DNA of 64,000 nucleotides from Salinicoccus sesuvii (GTDB lineage: Bacteria; Bacillota; Bacilli; Staphylococcales; Salinicoccaceae). This document shows, in pieces, positions 50,339 to 59,186 of the stretch. A program made the translations under genes and the position numbers. The stretch is taken from positions 496,001 to 560,000 of the forward strand of contig NZ_JBHRWV010000007.1 in the NCBI RefSeq assembly GCF_042648145.1. The letters run 5' to 3'. The notes beneath the pieces are model-generated. The model worked only from the letters and a program-made list of their open reading frames with translations, had not been told where the DNA came from and ran no database searches. Position 1 is the stretch's first letter. Each line of letters starts with the position of its first letter.

Positions 50339-51745
50339 CTACATTGTGTGGATTGGTGTACCAAGTACTACTTCAGCTGCTTCCATCGGAATTTCAGCTA
50401 ATGTCGGGTGCGCGTGGATAGTGAGTGAAATATCTTCAGCTGTCATACCAGTCTCAATAGCAAGGCCAAGTTCAGCGATGATATCTGATGCGCCGGTACC
50501 CGCAACCTGTGCACCGATGAGAAGACCGTCATCCTTGCGTGAAACCAGTTTAACGAAACCGTCAGTTTCATTAAGTCCGAGTGCACGTCCATTCGCAGCG
50601 AATGGGAACTTACCTGTTTTCACTTCAAATCCTGCATCCTTAGCATCTGCCTCATTGTAGCCAACTGTCGCCAATTCAGGCTCAGAGAAGCATACAGCAG
50701 GCATTGCGAGGTAGTCCACTTCAGATTTTTCTCCAGCAATCGCTTCAGCCGCAACTTTACCTTCATAGCTTGCCTTATGAGCAAGTGGAAGACCTGGAAC
50801 AATATCACCAATAGCGAAGATATTGTCAACAGAAGTTCTAGACTGTTTGTCGACTTCTACAAGTCCGCGATCAGTCATTTTGATTCCGAGTTCCTCAAGA
50901 CCGAGTTCTTCTGTGTTCGGCTTGCGTCCCACTGTAACGAGTACATAGTCCGCTTCTATTTCTTTTGTTTCACCTTTAACTTCGTAAGTTACTTTTACGC
51001 CGTTATCAGATTCCTCAGCAGATTTAGCCATCGCTTCAGTCTCAATTTCAACGCCTTTGCTCTTAAGGTTCTTTTTGACAACTTGAGTCATTTGCTTCTC
51101 GAAACCACCAAGGATGTCTTTAGCACCTTCTAAAATCGTCACTTCAGTACCGAAGTTGGCATAAGCGGTACCGAGTTCAGTACCGATATAGCCGCCACCG
51201 ATTACAACGAGCTTTTCAGGCTTCTCATCAAGTGAGAGCGCACCTGTGGAATCCAGTACACGTTTACCAAACTTAAATCCAAGAATTTCAATCGGACGAG
51301 AACCTGTAGCGATGATCGCATTTTTAAATTCATAAGTCTGGGACTGCTTGTCGTCCATGACTTTCATTTTATTAGCTTCAACGAAATACGCTTCGCCTCT
51401 GACGATTTCTACTTTGTTCCCTTTGAGCAGACTCTCTACGCCGCCTGTAAGTTTCTTAACTACGCCGTCTTTGAAAGATTGCACTTTTGAGAAATCAAGT
51501 TTAACACCCTCAGTTACAACACCCATGTCTTCAGAGTGCTGTGCCTGATGGAAACGGTGGGATGAGGAGATCATTGCTTTGGAAGGAATACATCCGACAT
51601 TCAGACATACACCGCCAAGGTCTCCTTTTTCGACGATTGTGACCTTCTGGCCAAGCTGCGCTGCACGGATTGCTGCAACGTAGCCGCCTGGGCCAGCGCC
51701 AACTACAACTGTATCAGTTTCAATAGGAAAATCTCCAACTACCAT
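50339..51745 (-). CDS. pdhD: dihydrolipoyl dehydrogenase (E3)
   Basis: A FAD enzyme that reoxidises lipoamide with NAD+, 468 residues. The FAD site is VVGAGPGGYVAAIRAAQ, the redox disulfide is Cys47/Cys52 in GGVCLNVGCIPSKA, the NAD site is VVIGGGYIGTELG, and the C-terminal His-Glu pair is in HAHPTLAE. It is the last gene of pdhABCD and may also serve other 2-oxo-acid dehydrogenases. Confidence 0.97.
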   Translation of the reverse strand: MVVGDFPIETDTVVVGAGPGGYVAAIRAAQLGQKVTIVEKGDLGGVCLNVGCIPSKAMISSSHRFHQAQHSEDMGVVTEGVKLDFSKVQSFKDGVVKKLTGGVESLLKGNKVEIVRGEAYFVEANKMKVMDDKQSQTYEFKNAIIATGSRPIEILGFKFGKRVLDSTGALSLDEKPEKLVVIGGGYIGTELGTAYANFGTEVTILEGAKDILGGFEKQMTQVVKKNLKSKGVEIETEAMAKSAEESDNGVKVTYEVKGETKEIEADYVLVTVGRKPNTEELGLEELGIKMTDRGLVEVDKQSRTSVDNIFAIGDIVPGLPLAHKASYEGKVAAEAIAGEKSEVDYLAMPAVCFSEPELATVGYNEADAKDAGFEVKTGKFPFAANGRALGLNETDGFVKLVSRKDDGLLIGAQVAGTGASDIIAELGLAIETGMTAEDISLTIHAHPTLAEIPMEAAEVVLGTPIHTM

Positions 51746-51749
51746 GTAA

Positions 51750-53063
51750 TTATCCCTCCATTAATAGTAATTCTGGGTTGTTAAGCAGTCGCTTAACGTG
51801 GTTCAGAGCGTTCTGTGCCGTCGCACCGTCAATTTGTCTGTGGTCGTAGCTGAGTGAGAGCGCAAGTACAGGTGCTGCAACGACTTCTCCATCTCTGACG
51901 ATTGCTTTTTGTTCAATGCGGCCGATACCAATGATCGCAACTTCCGGCTGATTGATGACAGGTGTGAACCATTGTCCACCCGCAGAACCAAGGTTTGAAA
52001 TGGTCATGGATCCGCCTTTCATTTCGTCACCAGATAGCTTACCGTCTCTCGCTTTTACAGCAAGTGTGTTGATTTCATCGGAAACTTCGAACATGGATTT
52101 TTTATCAGCATGTTTTACAACAGGCACGACAAGTCCGCGTTCTGTATCCGCAGCAATACCAATATTATAATAATGTTTTTGGATAACTTCAAATGTTTCA
52201 TTGTCAATTGAAGTGTTGAACTGAGGATATTTCTTGAGCATGGAGACAAGTGCTTTAACGACATATGGAAGGAATGTCAGCTTAACGCCTTGCTCTTCTG
52301 CAATACTCTTGAATTTCTTTCTGTGGTCCCAAAGTGCTTGCACTTCAACTTCGTCAAGGTGCGTAACGTGAGGAGACGTTTGCTTGGAGTTCACCATCGC
52401 TTTTGCGATCGCTTTTCTCATGCCGCTCATCTTCTCGCGTGTTTCAGGGAAGTCGCCTTCAGGCGCTTTTTGTGCTGGCGCACTAGACTGTGCTTCATTT
52501 GTTTCTGCTTCTGTTGCTTCAGCAGATTCACTTTCGCCAGAAGCTTGTTCTCCGTTCATGAATGCCTCAACGTCTGCTTTGACAACACGACCATTTTTGC
52601 CGCTGCCATCAACTTCGTGAATATCGATGTCATTATCGCGTGCAAACTTGCGCACAGAAGGCATTGCAATAACGCGCTCGCCAGAATTGGAATCCTTGGA
52701 TTCTTCTTTGGACTCAGGTGCGTCTTCACCGACATCACGCTGTTCTTTTTGTGCAGTTGAAGCCGCTTCACTTTCAGATTCTTTCTTAGGTTCTTTTGCA
52801 GGTTCTGAATCGCCTGAATCCCCGGAGCCATCATCAATCGTAACGATTGTTTCGCCGACAGTCGTCACTGTACCCTCTTCAACGTGAAGTTTTTCAACGG
52901 TTCCATCAACTGGAGATGGAATTTCTACTACTGCTTTATCGTTCTGTACTTCTGCAAGTACATCGTCTTCTTTAATTTCGTCACCTTCAGCTATGAACCA
53001 CTTGACGATTTCACCTTCGTGGATACCTTCACCGATATCCGGCAGTTTAAATTCAAATGCCAC
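51750..53063 (-). CDS. pdhC: pyruvate dehydrogenase E2, dihydrolipoyl acetyltransferase
   Basis: The core of the PDH complex, 437 residues. One lipoyl domain has Lys43 in NDKAVVEIPSP. An acidic, Ala/Ser-rich linker leads to an E3/E1-binding domain (AMPSVRKFARDNDIDIHEV), a second linker, and the catalytic domain ending in LSLSYDHRQIDGA with the active His. The linkers are unusually rich in Glu and Ser. It lies 21 nt after pdhB. Confidence 0.96.
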   Translation of the reverse strand: MAFEFKLPDIGEGIHEGEIVKWFIAEGDEIKEDDVLAEVQNDKAVVEIPSPVDGTVEKLHVEEGTVTTVGETIVTIDDGSGDSGDSEPAKEPKKESESEAASTAQKEQRDVGEDAPESKEESKDSNSGERVIAMPSVRKFARDNDIDIHEVDGSGKNGRVVKADVEAFMNGEQASGESESAEATEAETNEAQSSAPAQKAPEGDFPETREKMSGMRKAIAKAMVNSKQTSPHVTHLDEVEVQALWDHRKKFKSIAEEQGVKLTFLPYVVKALVSMLKKYPQFNTSIDNETFEVIQKHYYNIGIAADTERGLVVPVVKHADKKSMFEVSDEINTLAVKARDGKLSGDEMKGGSMTISNLGSAGGQWFTPVINQPEVAIIGIGRIEQKAIVRDGEVVAAPVLALSLSYDHRQIDGATAQNALNHVKRLLNNPELLLMEG

Positions 53064-53084
53064 AGTATTTCCTCCTTTTGCTAA

Positions 53085-54062
53085 TTAAAAGTCCATTACC
53101 TGTTTTGCACGCTCTATAATATCGTCCTTGTTCGGAAGCCACACGCTTTCTGCTTGCGTGAACGAATAGACTGTATCTGGTGCTGCAACACGCATAATCG
53201 GTGCTTCGAGGCTGAGGATTGCGCGCTCTGAGAGTTCAGCCGCTACATTAGCAGCTACCCCTGCTTGACGCTGCGCTTCCTGAATGACAACTGCACGATT
53301 CGTCTTTTCAACGGACTTAATCAGTGTGTCGTAGTCGATCGGGGAAACAGTTCTCAAATCGATAACCTCTGCAGAAATATTGTCCTCTGCAAGTGCATCT
53401 GCTGCTTTAATTGCTTCTTGTACCATTGCGCCATAAGCAATCAGAGTAATGTCATCGCCCTCGCGTTTAACGTTAGCTTTACCGATTTCAACTGTGTATT
53501 CTTCTTCCGGCACATCCTCACGGAATGAACGATAGAGTTTCATGTGCTCAAGGAATACAACAGGATCATTTGAACGGATTGCTTCGATTAGCAAACCTTT
53601 CGCATCTACTGGATTTGAAGGAATAACGACTCTAAGACCTGGAGTCTGTGCCATTAGCCCTTCCAGTGAATCTGCGTGAAGTTCTGGAGTGTGGACACCG
53701 CCACCAAATGGTGCACGGATTACAATTGGCATTTCCTTGGAACCACCAGAACGATATCTGTGACGGGCAATCTGACCTGCGATACCATCCATCGCTTCAA
53801 ATACGAAGCCGAAGAACTGGATTTCGACAACAGGACGGAAGCCTGCAACTGCAAGTCCAAGACCCATAGAAGCTAGTCCACTTTCAGCGAGGGGTGTATC
53901 AAACACACGCTCATCGCCAAATTCTTTCTGCAGGCCTTCAGTCGCACGGAATACACCGCCGTTTACGCCGACATCTTCACCAAAAACGAGGACATTCTCA
54001 TCATTTCTAAGTTCGGTAGCCATCGCATCAGTGATTGCCTGAATCATTGTCATCTGTGCCAT
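53085..54062 (-). CDS. pdhB: pyruvate dehydrogenase E1 component beta subunit
   Basis: A transketolase-like beta subunit of 325 residues. VFGEDVGVNGGVFRATEGL near the N-terminus and the EIQFFGFVFEAMDGIAGQIARHRYRSGG segment (in pieces) are typical. It forms the ThDP active site with PdhA. It starts 3 nt after the pdhA stop. Confidence 0.97.
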   Translation of the reverse strand: MAQMTMIQAITDAMATELRNDENVLVFGEDVGVNGGVFRATEGLQKEFGDERVFDTPLAESGLASMGLGLAVAGFRPVVEIQFFGFVFEAMDGIAGQIARHRYRSGGSKEMPIVIRAPFGGGVHTPELHADSLEGLMAQTPGLRVVIPSNPVDAKGLLIEAIRSNDPVVFLEHMKLYRSFREDVPEEEYTVEIGKANVKREGDDITLIAYGAMVQEAIKAADALAEDNISAEVIDLRTVSPIDYDTLIKSVEKTNRAVVIQEAQRQAGVAANVAAELSERAILSLEAPIMRVAAPDTVYSFTQAESVWLPNKDDIIERAKQVMDF

Positions 54063-54065
54063 TGA

Positions 54066-55175
54066 TTATTTCGACTCCTTTTCTTTGTAGACGTCATACT
54101 GCTCTTTAAGGTTGCTTGGCATTTCGTCATACATAATATCCATAAGCTGAGTTACGGTTTGTTTTTCTGTGTTATCTGCTTCTTTGATTGCTTTTTTAAC
54201 ATCTTCTTTCGCCTGTTCCATTACTTCATTTTCCTTTTCTTCACTCCAGAGACCTTTCTCTTCGAGATATGAACGGAAACGAACAAGCGGATCTTTTTTC
54301 TCCCAGTCGGAATCTTCATCGGAAGTTCTATAGCGCGTCGGATCATCGCCTGCCATAGTGTGTGGTCCATAACGGTAGCAAAGCATCTCGATTACTGTAG
54401 GACCTTCTCCTGCAACCGCACGATCACGCGCATCTTTTGTTACTTTGTAGACTGCGAGTGGATCCATACCATCTACGAGTACGCTTGGTACGCCAGATGC
54501 GATCCCTTTTTGTGCCAGTGTCTTTGCTGCTGTTTGTAGTTCACGAGGTGTAGAGATGGCATAATTGTTATTTTGGATAACAAAGATTGCTGGTGCTTTG
54601 TAGGCACTTGCAAAGTTGATACCTTCGTAGAAGTCACCTTGGGAAGTACCACCGTCACCTGTATACGTAATGGCAACAGCATCTTTACCGCGCTTTTTAA
54701 GACCGAGAGCGACACCGGCTGTCTGAACATACTGCGCACCGATGATAATTTGCGGGCTCAATGCGTTAACGCCTTCAGGGAATTGGTTCCCTTTGAAGTG
54801 GCCTCTTGAGAACAGGAATGCCTGAGTCAATGGCAGACCATGCCAAATAAGTTGTGGCACGTCACGATAACCTGGGAGGATATAATCATCGCCATCAAGT
54901 GCGTATTGGCTGGCAAGCTGAGAAGCCTCCTGTCCAGCTGTTGGTGCATAGAAACCAAGGCGTCCTTGACGGTTAAGTGAGATGGAACGCTGATCGAGCA
55001 CGCGTGTCCATACCATACGTCTCATTAGTTCTACAAGCTCATCATCAGACAAGTCCGGCAGAGCATCTTCATTAACTACTTTGCCTTCCTGGTCCAAAAT
55101 CTGAAACATTTCAAATTTGCTTTCGATCTCTTCGAGCATTTTGACGGGATCGAAGCTTTTTTTCTTCGGTGCCAT
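54066..55175 (-). CDS. pdhA: pyruvate dehydrogenase E1 component alpha subunit
   Basis: The ThDP-binding alpha subunit, 369 residues. The ThDP-Mg motif is TYTGDGGTSQGDFYEGINFAS..NN in pieces, and the phospho-loop-like YRYGPHTMAGDDPTRYR is conserved. It is the first gene of pdhABCD, from a promoter at about 55218-55245 flanked by inverted repeats. Confidence 0.97.
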   Translation of the reverse strand: MAPKKKSFDPVKMLEEIESKFEMFQILDQEGKVVNEDALPDLSDDELVELMRRMVWTRVLDQRSISLNRQGRLGFYAPTAGQEASQLASQYALDGDDYILPGYRDVPQLIWHGLPLTQAFLFSRGHFKGNQFPEGVNALSPQIIIGAQYVQTAGVALGLKKRGKDAVAITYTGDGGTSQGDFYEGINFASAYKAPAIFVIQNNNYAISTPRELQTAAKTLAQKGIASGVPSVLVDGMDPLAVYKVTKDARDRAVAGEGPTVIEMLCYRYGPHTMAGDDPTRYRTSDEDSDWEKKDPLVRFRSYLEEKGLWSEEKENEVMEQAKEDVKKAIKEADNTEKQTVTQLMDIMYDEMPSNLKEQYDVYKEKESK

Positions 55176-55216
55176 AAACAGTTCACCATACCTTTCAGTT
55201 TTCGTATTAATACAAA

Positions 55217-55245
55217 TAATTTTATCACATGCTGTTATAATAGTA
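55217..55245 (-). promoter_or_regulatory. promoter of pdhABCD
   Basis: Minus strand TTTACT, 17-bp spacer, then TAAAAT preceded by TGA (extended -10), about 45 nt before pdhA. Confidence 0.6.
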
Positions 55246-55323
55246 AAACAAACACAACTATAACAGCGGATCGAAAATAGCTTTAGATCAACGTTTACTG
55301 TACTAAAACAGCAATATCTGTTA
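55231..55323. repeat. inverted repeats upstream of pdhA
   Basis: GCTGTTATA (55231-55239) and TATAACAGC (55259-55267) form a perfect 9-bp inverted repeat over the promoter. A related pair, AACAG-N6-CTGTT, lies at 55308-55323. Together they may be binding sites for a regulator. Confidence 0.45.
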
Positions 55324-55345
55324 TATAATAGAGCGCTTCCAATAT

Positions 55346-55972
55346 CTAACCTTCGATGCGTGTTTCGATTTCTCTCTTAATTTCATTAACATTCTCGGTC
55401 TGGTCGCTGAAAGTTTGCGCATCTTCTTGCACCTGCTGGTACTCTTCGTTTAAATTATTCAAACGTTCATCTACTTCGTCTTGGGAGATGTCTTCCTCTC
55501 CAAGATACTCGAATATGTCGTTTTCACTATTTAGAACCGTCTTGTAACTACCGATCATCTCACCATGTGCGCTATATCTCTCTTCCATCGCACTTACAAG
55601 GGATTGTGCTTGCTCTTGGCTGGTTTCATTGGAAATTTCACTGATATACTGCTCTGCTGCTTCCATGCGGCTTCTGCTTTCTGCCATGATTGACACTTCT
55701 TCATCGAGTTGTGACATTCTTTCATCTGTATTATCGACAAGTTCTGCACTAATCTCTGACAACTCTTCTCTCGTAGCTGTTTCAAGAGAGGCTTGCAACT
55801 CTGCTTTTTCAGCCTCCAATTCTTCAAACTCTGCTGTTGCATCCCCAATACCCTTTTCCACCTGGACGGTCTCTTGAAACGCATTATAAAAATCTCTAAG
55901 TTCATCCTCACTTGAGGAACACCCTGCCAGCGCTACTGAGAAAATCAGCAGGCTGCCAAATAGCTTCTTCAT
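55346..55972 (-). CDS. ykyA: YkyA family cell-wall-binding lipoprotein
   Basis: A 208-residue predicted lipoprotein. The signal peptide MKKLFGSLLIFSVALAGC has its lipobox cysteine at 18. The mature part is almost entirely helical, rich in Glu, Gln and Ser with heptad spacing (probable coiled coil). YkyA sits beside pdhA in Bacillus and Staphylococcus; its function is unknown. No terminator is evident after it. Confidence 0.85.
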   Translation of the reverse strand: MKKLFGSLLIFSVALAGCSSSEDELRDFYNAFQETVQVEKGIGDATAEFEELEAEKAELQASLETATREELSEISAELVDNTDERMSQLDEEVSIMAESRSRMEAAEQYISEISNETSQEQAQSLVSAMEERYSAHGEMIGSYKTVLNSENDIFEYLGEEDISQDEVDERLNNLNEEYQQVQEDAQTFSDQTENVNEIKREIETRIEG

Positions 55973-56084
55973 AAGTAATACCTCCGATTATTGGTTTGCC
56001 TGTGGAAAAGTGTTTGTGCTTTCCACCTGCTCCTGGGTATTATAGTATAATAAAAATGATATAGATGAAACTGGAGGGTTTATT

Positions 56085-56636
56085 TTGCTTACAATGAAAG
56101 ACATAATACGCGATCCAGATCCATTCCTCAGGATCAGGACAGCGGAAGTAAAAGAAGTAGATGAGGAAACAATCCTGCAACTCAAAGAAATGCGCGAATA
56201 CCTGGTCAACTCGCAGAATGAAGAGACGGCCGAGAAATATGGATTACGTCCCGGTGTCGGGCTAGCAGCGCCTCAAGTTGGAATCGACAAACGTATGATT
56301 GCTGTATATATCGAAGGTGAAGAAGGCGAGGTACTCCATGACTACATGCTCATCAATCCGAAAGTCAAAAGCCACTCCGTTACAGAGACATATCTCCCGA
56401 GTGGCGAGGGTTGCCTAAGTGTTGATGAGGAGCGACCGGGCCTTGTCCATCGTCACAGCAGAATCAAGGTTACTGCCATCGATATTTACGGCAAACCTGT
56501 TGAAGTAAAAGCTAAAGGCATGCTTGCCGTGGTAATCCAGCACGAACTGGATCATCTAGACGGAATCATGTTCTATGATAGAATCGATCAAGACATGCCG
56601 ATGGAACCAAAAGTTGGAGCGAAACCTGTAGAATAA
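56085..56636 (+). CDS. def: peptide deformylase
   Basis: A metalloenzyme removing the formyl group from nascent proteins, 183 residues (type 2, as in Staphylococcus). Motif 1 GVGLAAPQ (57-64), motif 2 EGCLS (Cys110) and motif 3 HELDH (153-157) are complete. The start is TTG at 56085, preceded by GGAGGG, giving the same MLTMKDIIRD N-terminus known from S. aureus. It is followed by its own terminator. Confidence 0.96.
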   Translation: MLTMKDIIRDPDPFLRIRTAEVKEVDEETILQLKEMREYLVNSQNEETAEKYGLRPGVGLAAPQVGIDKRMIAVYIEGEEGEVLHDYMLINPKVKSHSVTETYLPSGEGCLSVDEERPGLVHRHSRIKVTAIDIYGKPVEVKAKGMLAVVIQHELDHLDGIMFYDRIDQDMPMEPKVGAKPVE

Positions 56637-56676
56637 AAGAAAGAGCGGACCCCTTTGGATCTGCTCTTTCTTTTTA
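56636..56676. terminator. terminator after def
   Basis: A long stem beginning AAAGAAAGAGC and ending GCTCTTTCTTTT with an internal GGA/TCT region and five T at the end. It lies between convergent genes. Confidence 0.8.
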
Positions 56677-56688
56677 TGCTCGGACATC

Positions 56689-56952
56689 TCAAATGAAGGC
56701 GTCGCGCCTTTCCCTATAAGGAATACAATGTTCTCCAAGCTTCTGCTTTAATGCCTCGAAAGTATGGCGATCGAATATTTCCGGATCACGGTCATGCCGC
56801 TTCCTATGTACATCGCCACCATTATCATGGTCATCATAAATATAGCTCATGACAACCATATCAGAATGAATATTGAACTCTAACATAACCATACTACGAT
56901 CCTGACGCTCACGCTCAAGCAGTACAGCTTCCAATATGCGCCTATCTTTCAT
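56689..56952 (-). CDS. hypothetical protein, His/Asp-rich, not recognised
   Basis: An 87-residue protein starting MKDRRILEAVLLERERQDRS. GGAGGG lies six bases before the ATG at 56952; an ATG two codons earlier abuts it. I do not recognise a family. A central stretch, YDDHDNGGDVHRKRHDRD, is rich in His, Asp and Arg and could bind metal or nucleic acid. There is no signal or membrane segment. It lies between def and the rpoY-rnjA genes, convergent with def. Confidence 0.65.
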   Translation of the reverse strand: MKDRRILEAVLLERERQDRSMVMLEFNIHSDMVVMSYIYDDHDNGGDVHRKRHDRDPEIFDRHTFEALKQKLGEHCIPYRERRDAFI

Positions 56953-57002
56953 CTGCATCCCTCCATTAAAGGCCATTATAAAGTCTTTGCATGTCCTTCG
57001 TC

Positions 57003-57008
57003 TATAAT
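57003..57008 (+). promoter_or_regulatory. TATAAT -10 element before the mini-gene
   Basis: TATAAT at 57003-57008 with no convincing -35. A minus-strand TATAAT (56980-56975) for the adjacent hypothetical gene faces the other way. Confidence 0.45.
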
Positions 57009-57047
57009 GTAAAATAAATATAAGCTGATAAAGGGATGTGGTCTTGA

Positions 57048-57143
57048 ATGCTCAAACGTTTGAGGAAGAAGCTGAAACAGAGGCTTGGACGCATTCTCGG
57101 TAGGAAAGGGTTACTCAATAACGAGTATATGAAGAAGGACTGA
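57048..57143 (+). CDS. possible 31-residue basic peptide
   Basis: The ATG at 57048 opens a 31-codon frame, MLKRLRKKLKQRLGRILGRK and on to a KKD terminus. It is strongly basic and amphipathic in its first 20 residues. AAGGG at 57031 is 12 bases upstream, a little far. A -10 element lies before it, and a hairpin with a U-rich tail at 57131-57157 contains its stop codon in the loop, so it looks like a compact transcription unit. No family is recognised. It could act on membranes or nucleic acids, or be fortuitous. Confidence 0.45.
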   Translation: MLKRLRKKLKQRLGRILGRKGLLNNEYMKKD

Positions 57144-57157
57144 CCCTCCTTCTTTTC
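57131..57157 (+). terminator. terminator of the mini-gene
   Basis: GAAGAAGGA (57131-57139) pairs with TCCTTCTTT (57147-57155), one G-U pair, 7-nt loop, then T-rich sequence. Confidence 0.65.
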
Positions 57158-57233
57158 CGTGTTGCTTCTTACAGCACACATTTCATAACAACACAATAAA
57201 TTGGATACAACCAGCAAAAAGGAGAATATACAA

Positions 57234-57449
57234 ATGGCAGTTTTTAAAGTTTTTTTCCAGGAAACCCTGGATAACCGCATAATTCGTGAGGATACACTCA
57301 CACGCTACTATGAAGCGGGGTCCGAATCGGAAGTCCGTAAGATGCTTGATGATGATCCGTACAATATTGAGTTCGTACAAGAACTGAGTCCCTCACACCT
57401 TGAGTACGAAAAAGCAAACAACGAAGATTTCAAGGTCGAGAACGCCTAA
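57234..57449 (+). CDS. rpoY: RNA polymerase epsilon subunit
   Basis: A 71-residue acidic protein (formerly DUF1447/YkzG) that binds RNA polymerase in Firmicutes. MAVFKVFFQETLDNRIIRED and DPYNIEFVQELSPSHLEYEK are characteristic. AAAGGAG sits before the ATG at 57234. The TAA stop overlaps the rnjA ATG by one base (TAATG). The rpoY-rnjA pair is conserved in Bacillus and Staphylococcus. Confidence 0.93.
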   Translation: MAVFKVFFQETLDNRIIREDTLTRYYEAGSESEVRKMLDDDPYNIEFVQELSPSHLEYEKANNEDFKVENA

Positions 57450-59143
57450 TGACACTTGAAAAAGGAGAAGTAGGCGTCTTTGCCCTTGGGGGACTTGGAG
57501 AGATTGGCAAGAACACCTATTGTATCGAATATAAAGATGAAATCATCATGATCGACGCAGGTATAAAGTTTCCAGATGATGAGCAACTTGGCATTGACTA
57601 TGTCATCCCGGACTACACATACCTGAAAGAAAATAAAGAGCGTATCAGTGCGCTCATCGTCACGCACGGGCACGAGGATCATATCGGCGGCATTCCATTT
57701 CTACTTAAAGAAATCAATGTACCGATCTACTCCGGCCCACTCGCGCTCGGTCTGATCCGCAACAAACTTGAGGAACACCACCTCTTACGCACAACGGAGC
57801 TCAATCCGGTGCAGGAAGATACAGTGCTCAAGTTTAAACATATGTCCATCGAGTTCTATCTAACGACTCACTCCATTCCGGAAGCGTACGGCGTTATTGT
57901 CCGTACACCGGAAGGGACTATCGTTCACACAGGTGACTTTAAATTTGATTTTACTCCTGTAGGTGAACCTGCAAATATCGCAAAAATGGCGCGTCTTGGT
58001 GAAGAAGGCGTACTGTGTCTACTGTCTGATTCCACTAATGCGACGGTACCGAACTTTACCATTAGTGAGAAGGAAGTTGGTCAGAATGTAGAGGATATCT
58101 TCAGAAAATGTACTGGACGAATCATTTTTGCAACGTTTGCTTCCAATATATATCGTGTCCAGCAGGCCATCGATGCTGCGATCAAACTTGATCGCAGGAT
58201 ATGCATCTTCGGTCGTAGCATGGAAAATAACATCAAGATCGGCCTCGAACTTGGTTATATCAAAGCGCCGCCTGAGACCTTCATCGAACCAAGAATGATT
58301 AATAGCATCGAGAAACATAAGGTCATGATGCTTTGTACAGGTTCACAAGGTGAACCGATGGCTGCTCTATCAAGAATTGCCAACGGTACCCACCGCCAGA
58401 TCAGCATCATCCCTGATGACACAGTCGTCTTCAGTTCTTCACCGATTCCTGGTAATACTCTCAGCATCAATCGTACAATCAACGCATTGTACAAGGCCGG
58501 TGCAGATGTTATCCACGGTAAGTTGTCGAACATACACACTTCTGGCCATGGATCCCAAGAAGAACAGAAACTTATGCTCAGATTGATGCGTCCAAAGTAT
58601 TTCATGCCGATACACGGCGAATACAGGATGCTCCATCTTCATAAAGAACTAGCAGTGAATACGGGCATGGATCCTGAAAATATCTTCCTGATGGAAATTG
58701 GCGATGTTCTAGCACTCAAAAAAGATAATGCACGACACAGTCACCGTGTACCTGCAGGAACGGTATTTGTAGACGGTATCGGCATAGGAGATATCGGCAA
58801 TATCGTTTTGCGAGATAGGAAAGACCTATCAGAGGAAGGACTTGCTATTGTTGTCGTTTCCATCGACTTCAATACAAAGACTTTACTGAGTGGTCCGGAT
58901 ATCATTTCACGTGGTTTCGTATACATGCGTGAATCCTATGGACTTATCCGTAGCGCAGAGAAGAAAATCAAAGGTGATGTCATTAATCTTCTTAACAGCA
59001 AAGAAAATGTAGAATGGTACCATGTGAAACAGCTCATCATCGAAGAGCTAAGCAATCACTTGTACCGCAAGACACACAGAAAACCGATGATCCTCCCAAC
59101 AATAATGAGGGTAAATAGCGAAAGCCAACAAGAACAAGAATAA
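57449..59143 (+). CDS. rnjA: ribonuclease J1
   Basis: A metallo-beta-lactamase nuclease with 5'-3' exo- and endonuclease activity in mRNA decay and 16S maturation. The 564 residues include HGHEDHIGG (73-81), the beta-CASP domain (SDSTNATVPNFT..) and HTSGHGSQEE, with PKYFMPIHGEYRML. It is coupled to rpoY and ends in a perfect 21-bp terminator hairpin. Confidence 0.97.
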   Translation: MTLEKGEVGVFALGGLGEIGKNTYCIEYKDEIIMIDAGIKFPDDEQLGIDYVIPDYTYLKENKERISALIVTHGHEDHIGGIPFLLKEINVPIYSGPLALGLIRNKLEEHHLLRTTELNPVQEDTVLKFKHMSIEFYLTTHSIPEAYGVIVRTPEGTIVHTGDFKFDFTPVGEPANIAKMARLGEEGVLCLLSDSTNATVPNFTISEKEVGQNVEDIFRKCTGRIIFATFASNIYRVQQAIDAAIKLDRRICIFGRSMENNIKIGLELGYIKAPPETFIEPRMINSIEKHKVMMLCTGSQGEPMAALSRIANGTHRQISIIPDDTVVFSSSPIPGNTLSINRTINALYKAGADVIHGKLSNIHTSGHGSQEEQKLMLRLMRPKYFMPIHGEYRMLHLHKELAVNTGMDPENIFLMEIGDVLALKKDNARHSHRVPAGTVFVDGIGIGDIGNIVLRDRKDLSEEGLAIVVVSIDFNTKTLLSGPDIISRGFVYMRESYGLIRSAEKKIKGDVINLLNSKENVEWYHVKQLIIEELSNHLYRKTHRKPMILPTIMRVNSESQQEQE

Positions 59144-59186
59144 AGAACTAAAAAACCAGGCCAATGGCCTGGTTTTTTAGTTCTTT
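59142..59186. terminator. bidirectional terminator between rnjA and ktrC
   Basis: A perfect 21-bp stem with an AAT loop (59142-59162, 59166-59186). It contains the stop codons of both convergent genes. Confidence 0.93.

Noticed and set aside
57045..57104. Alternative TTG frame overlapping the 31-codon mini-gene
   Set aside because: Stops after about 19 codons, acidic with no similarity; the ATG frame extends to the terminator and is the better candidate.
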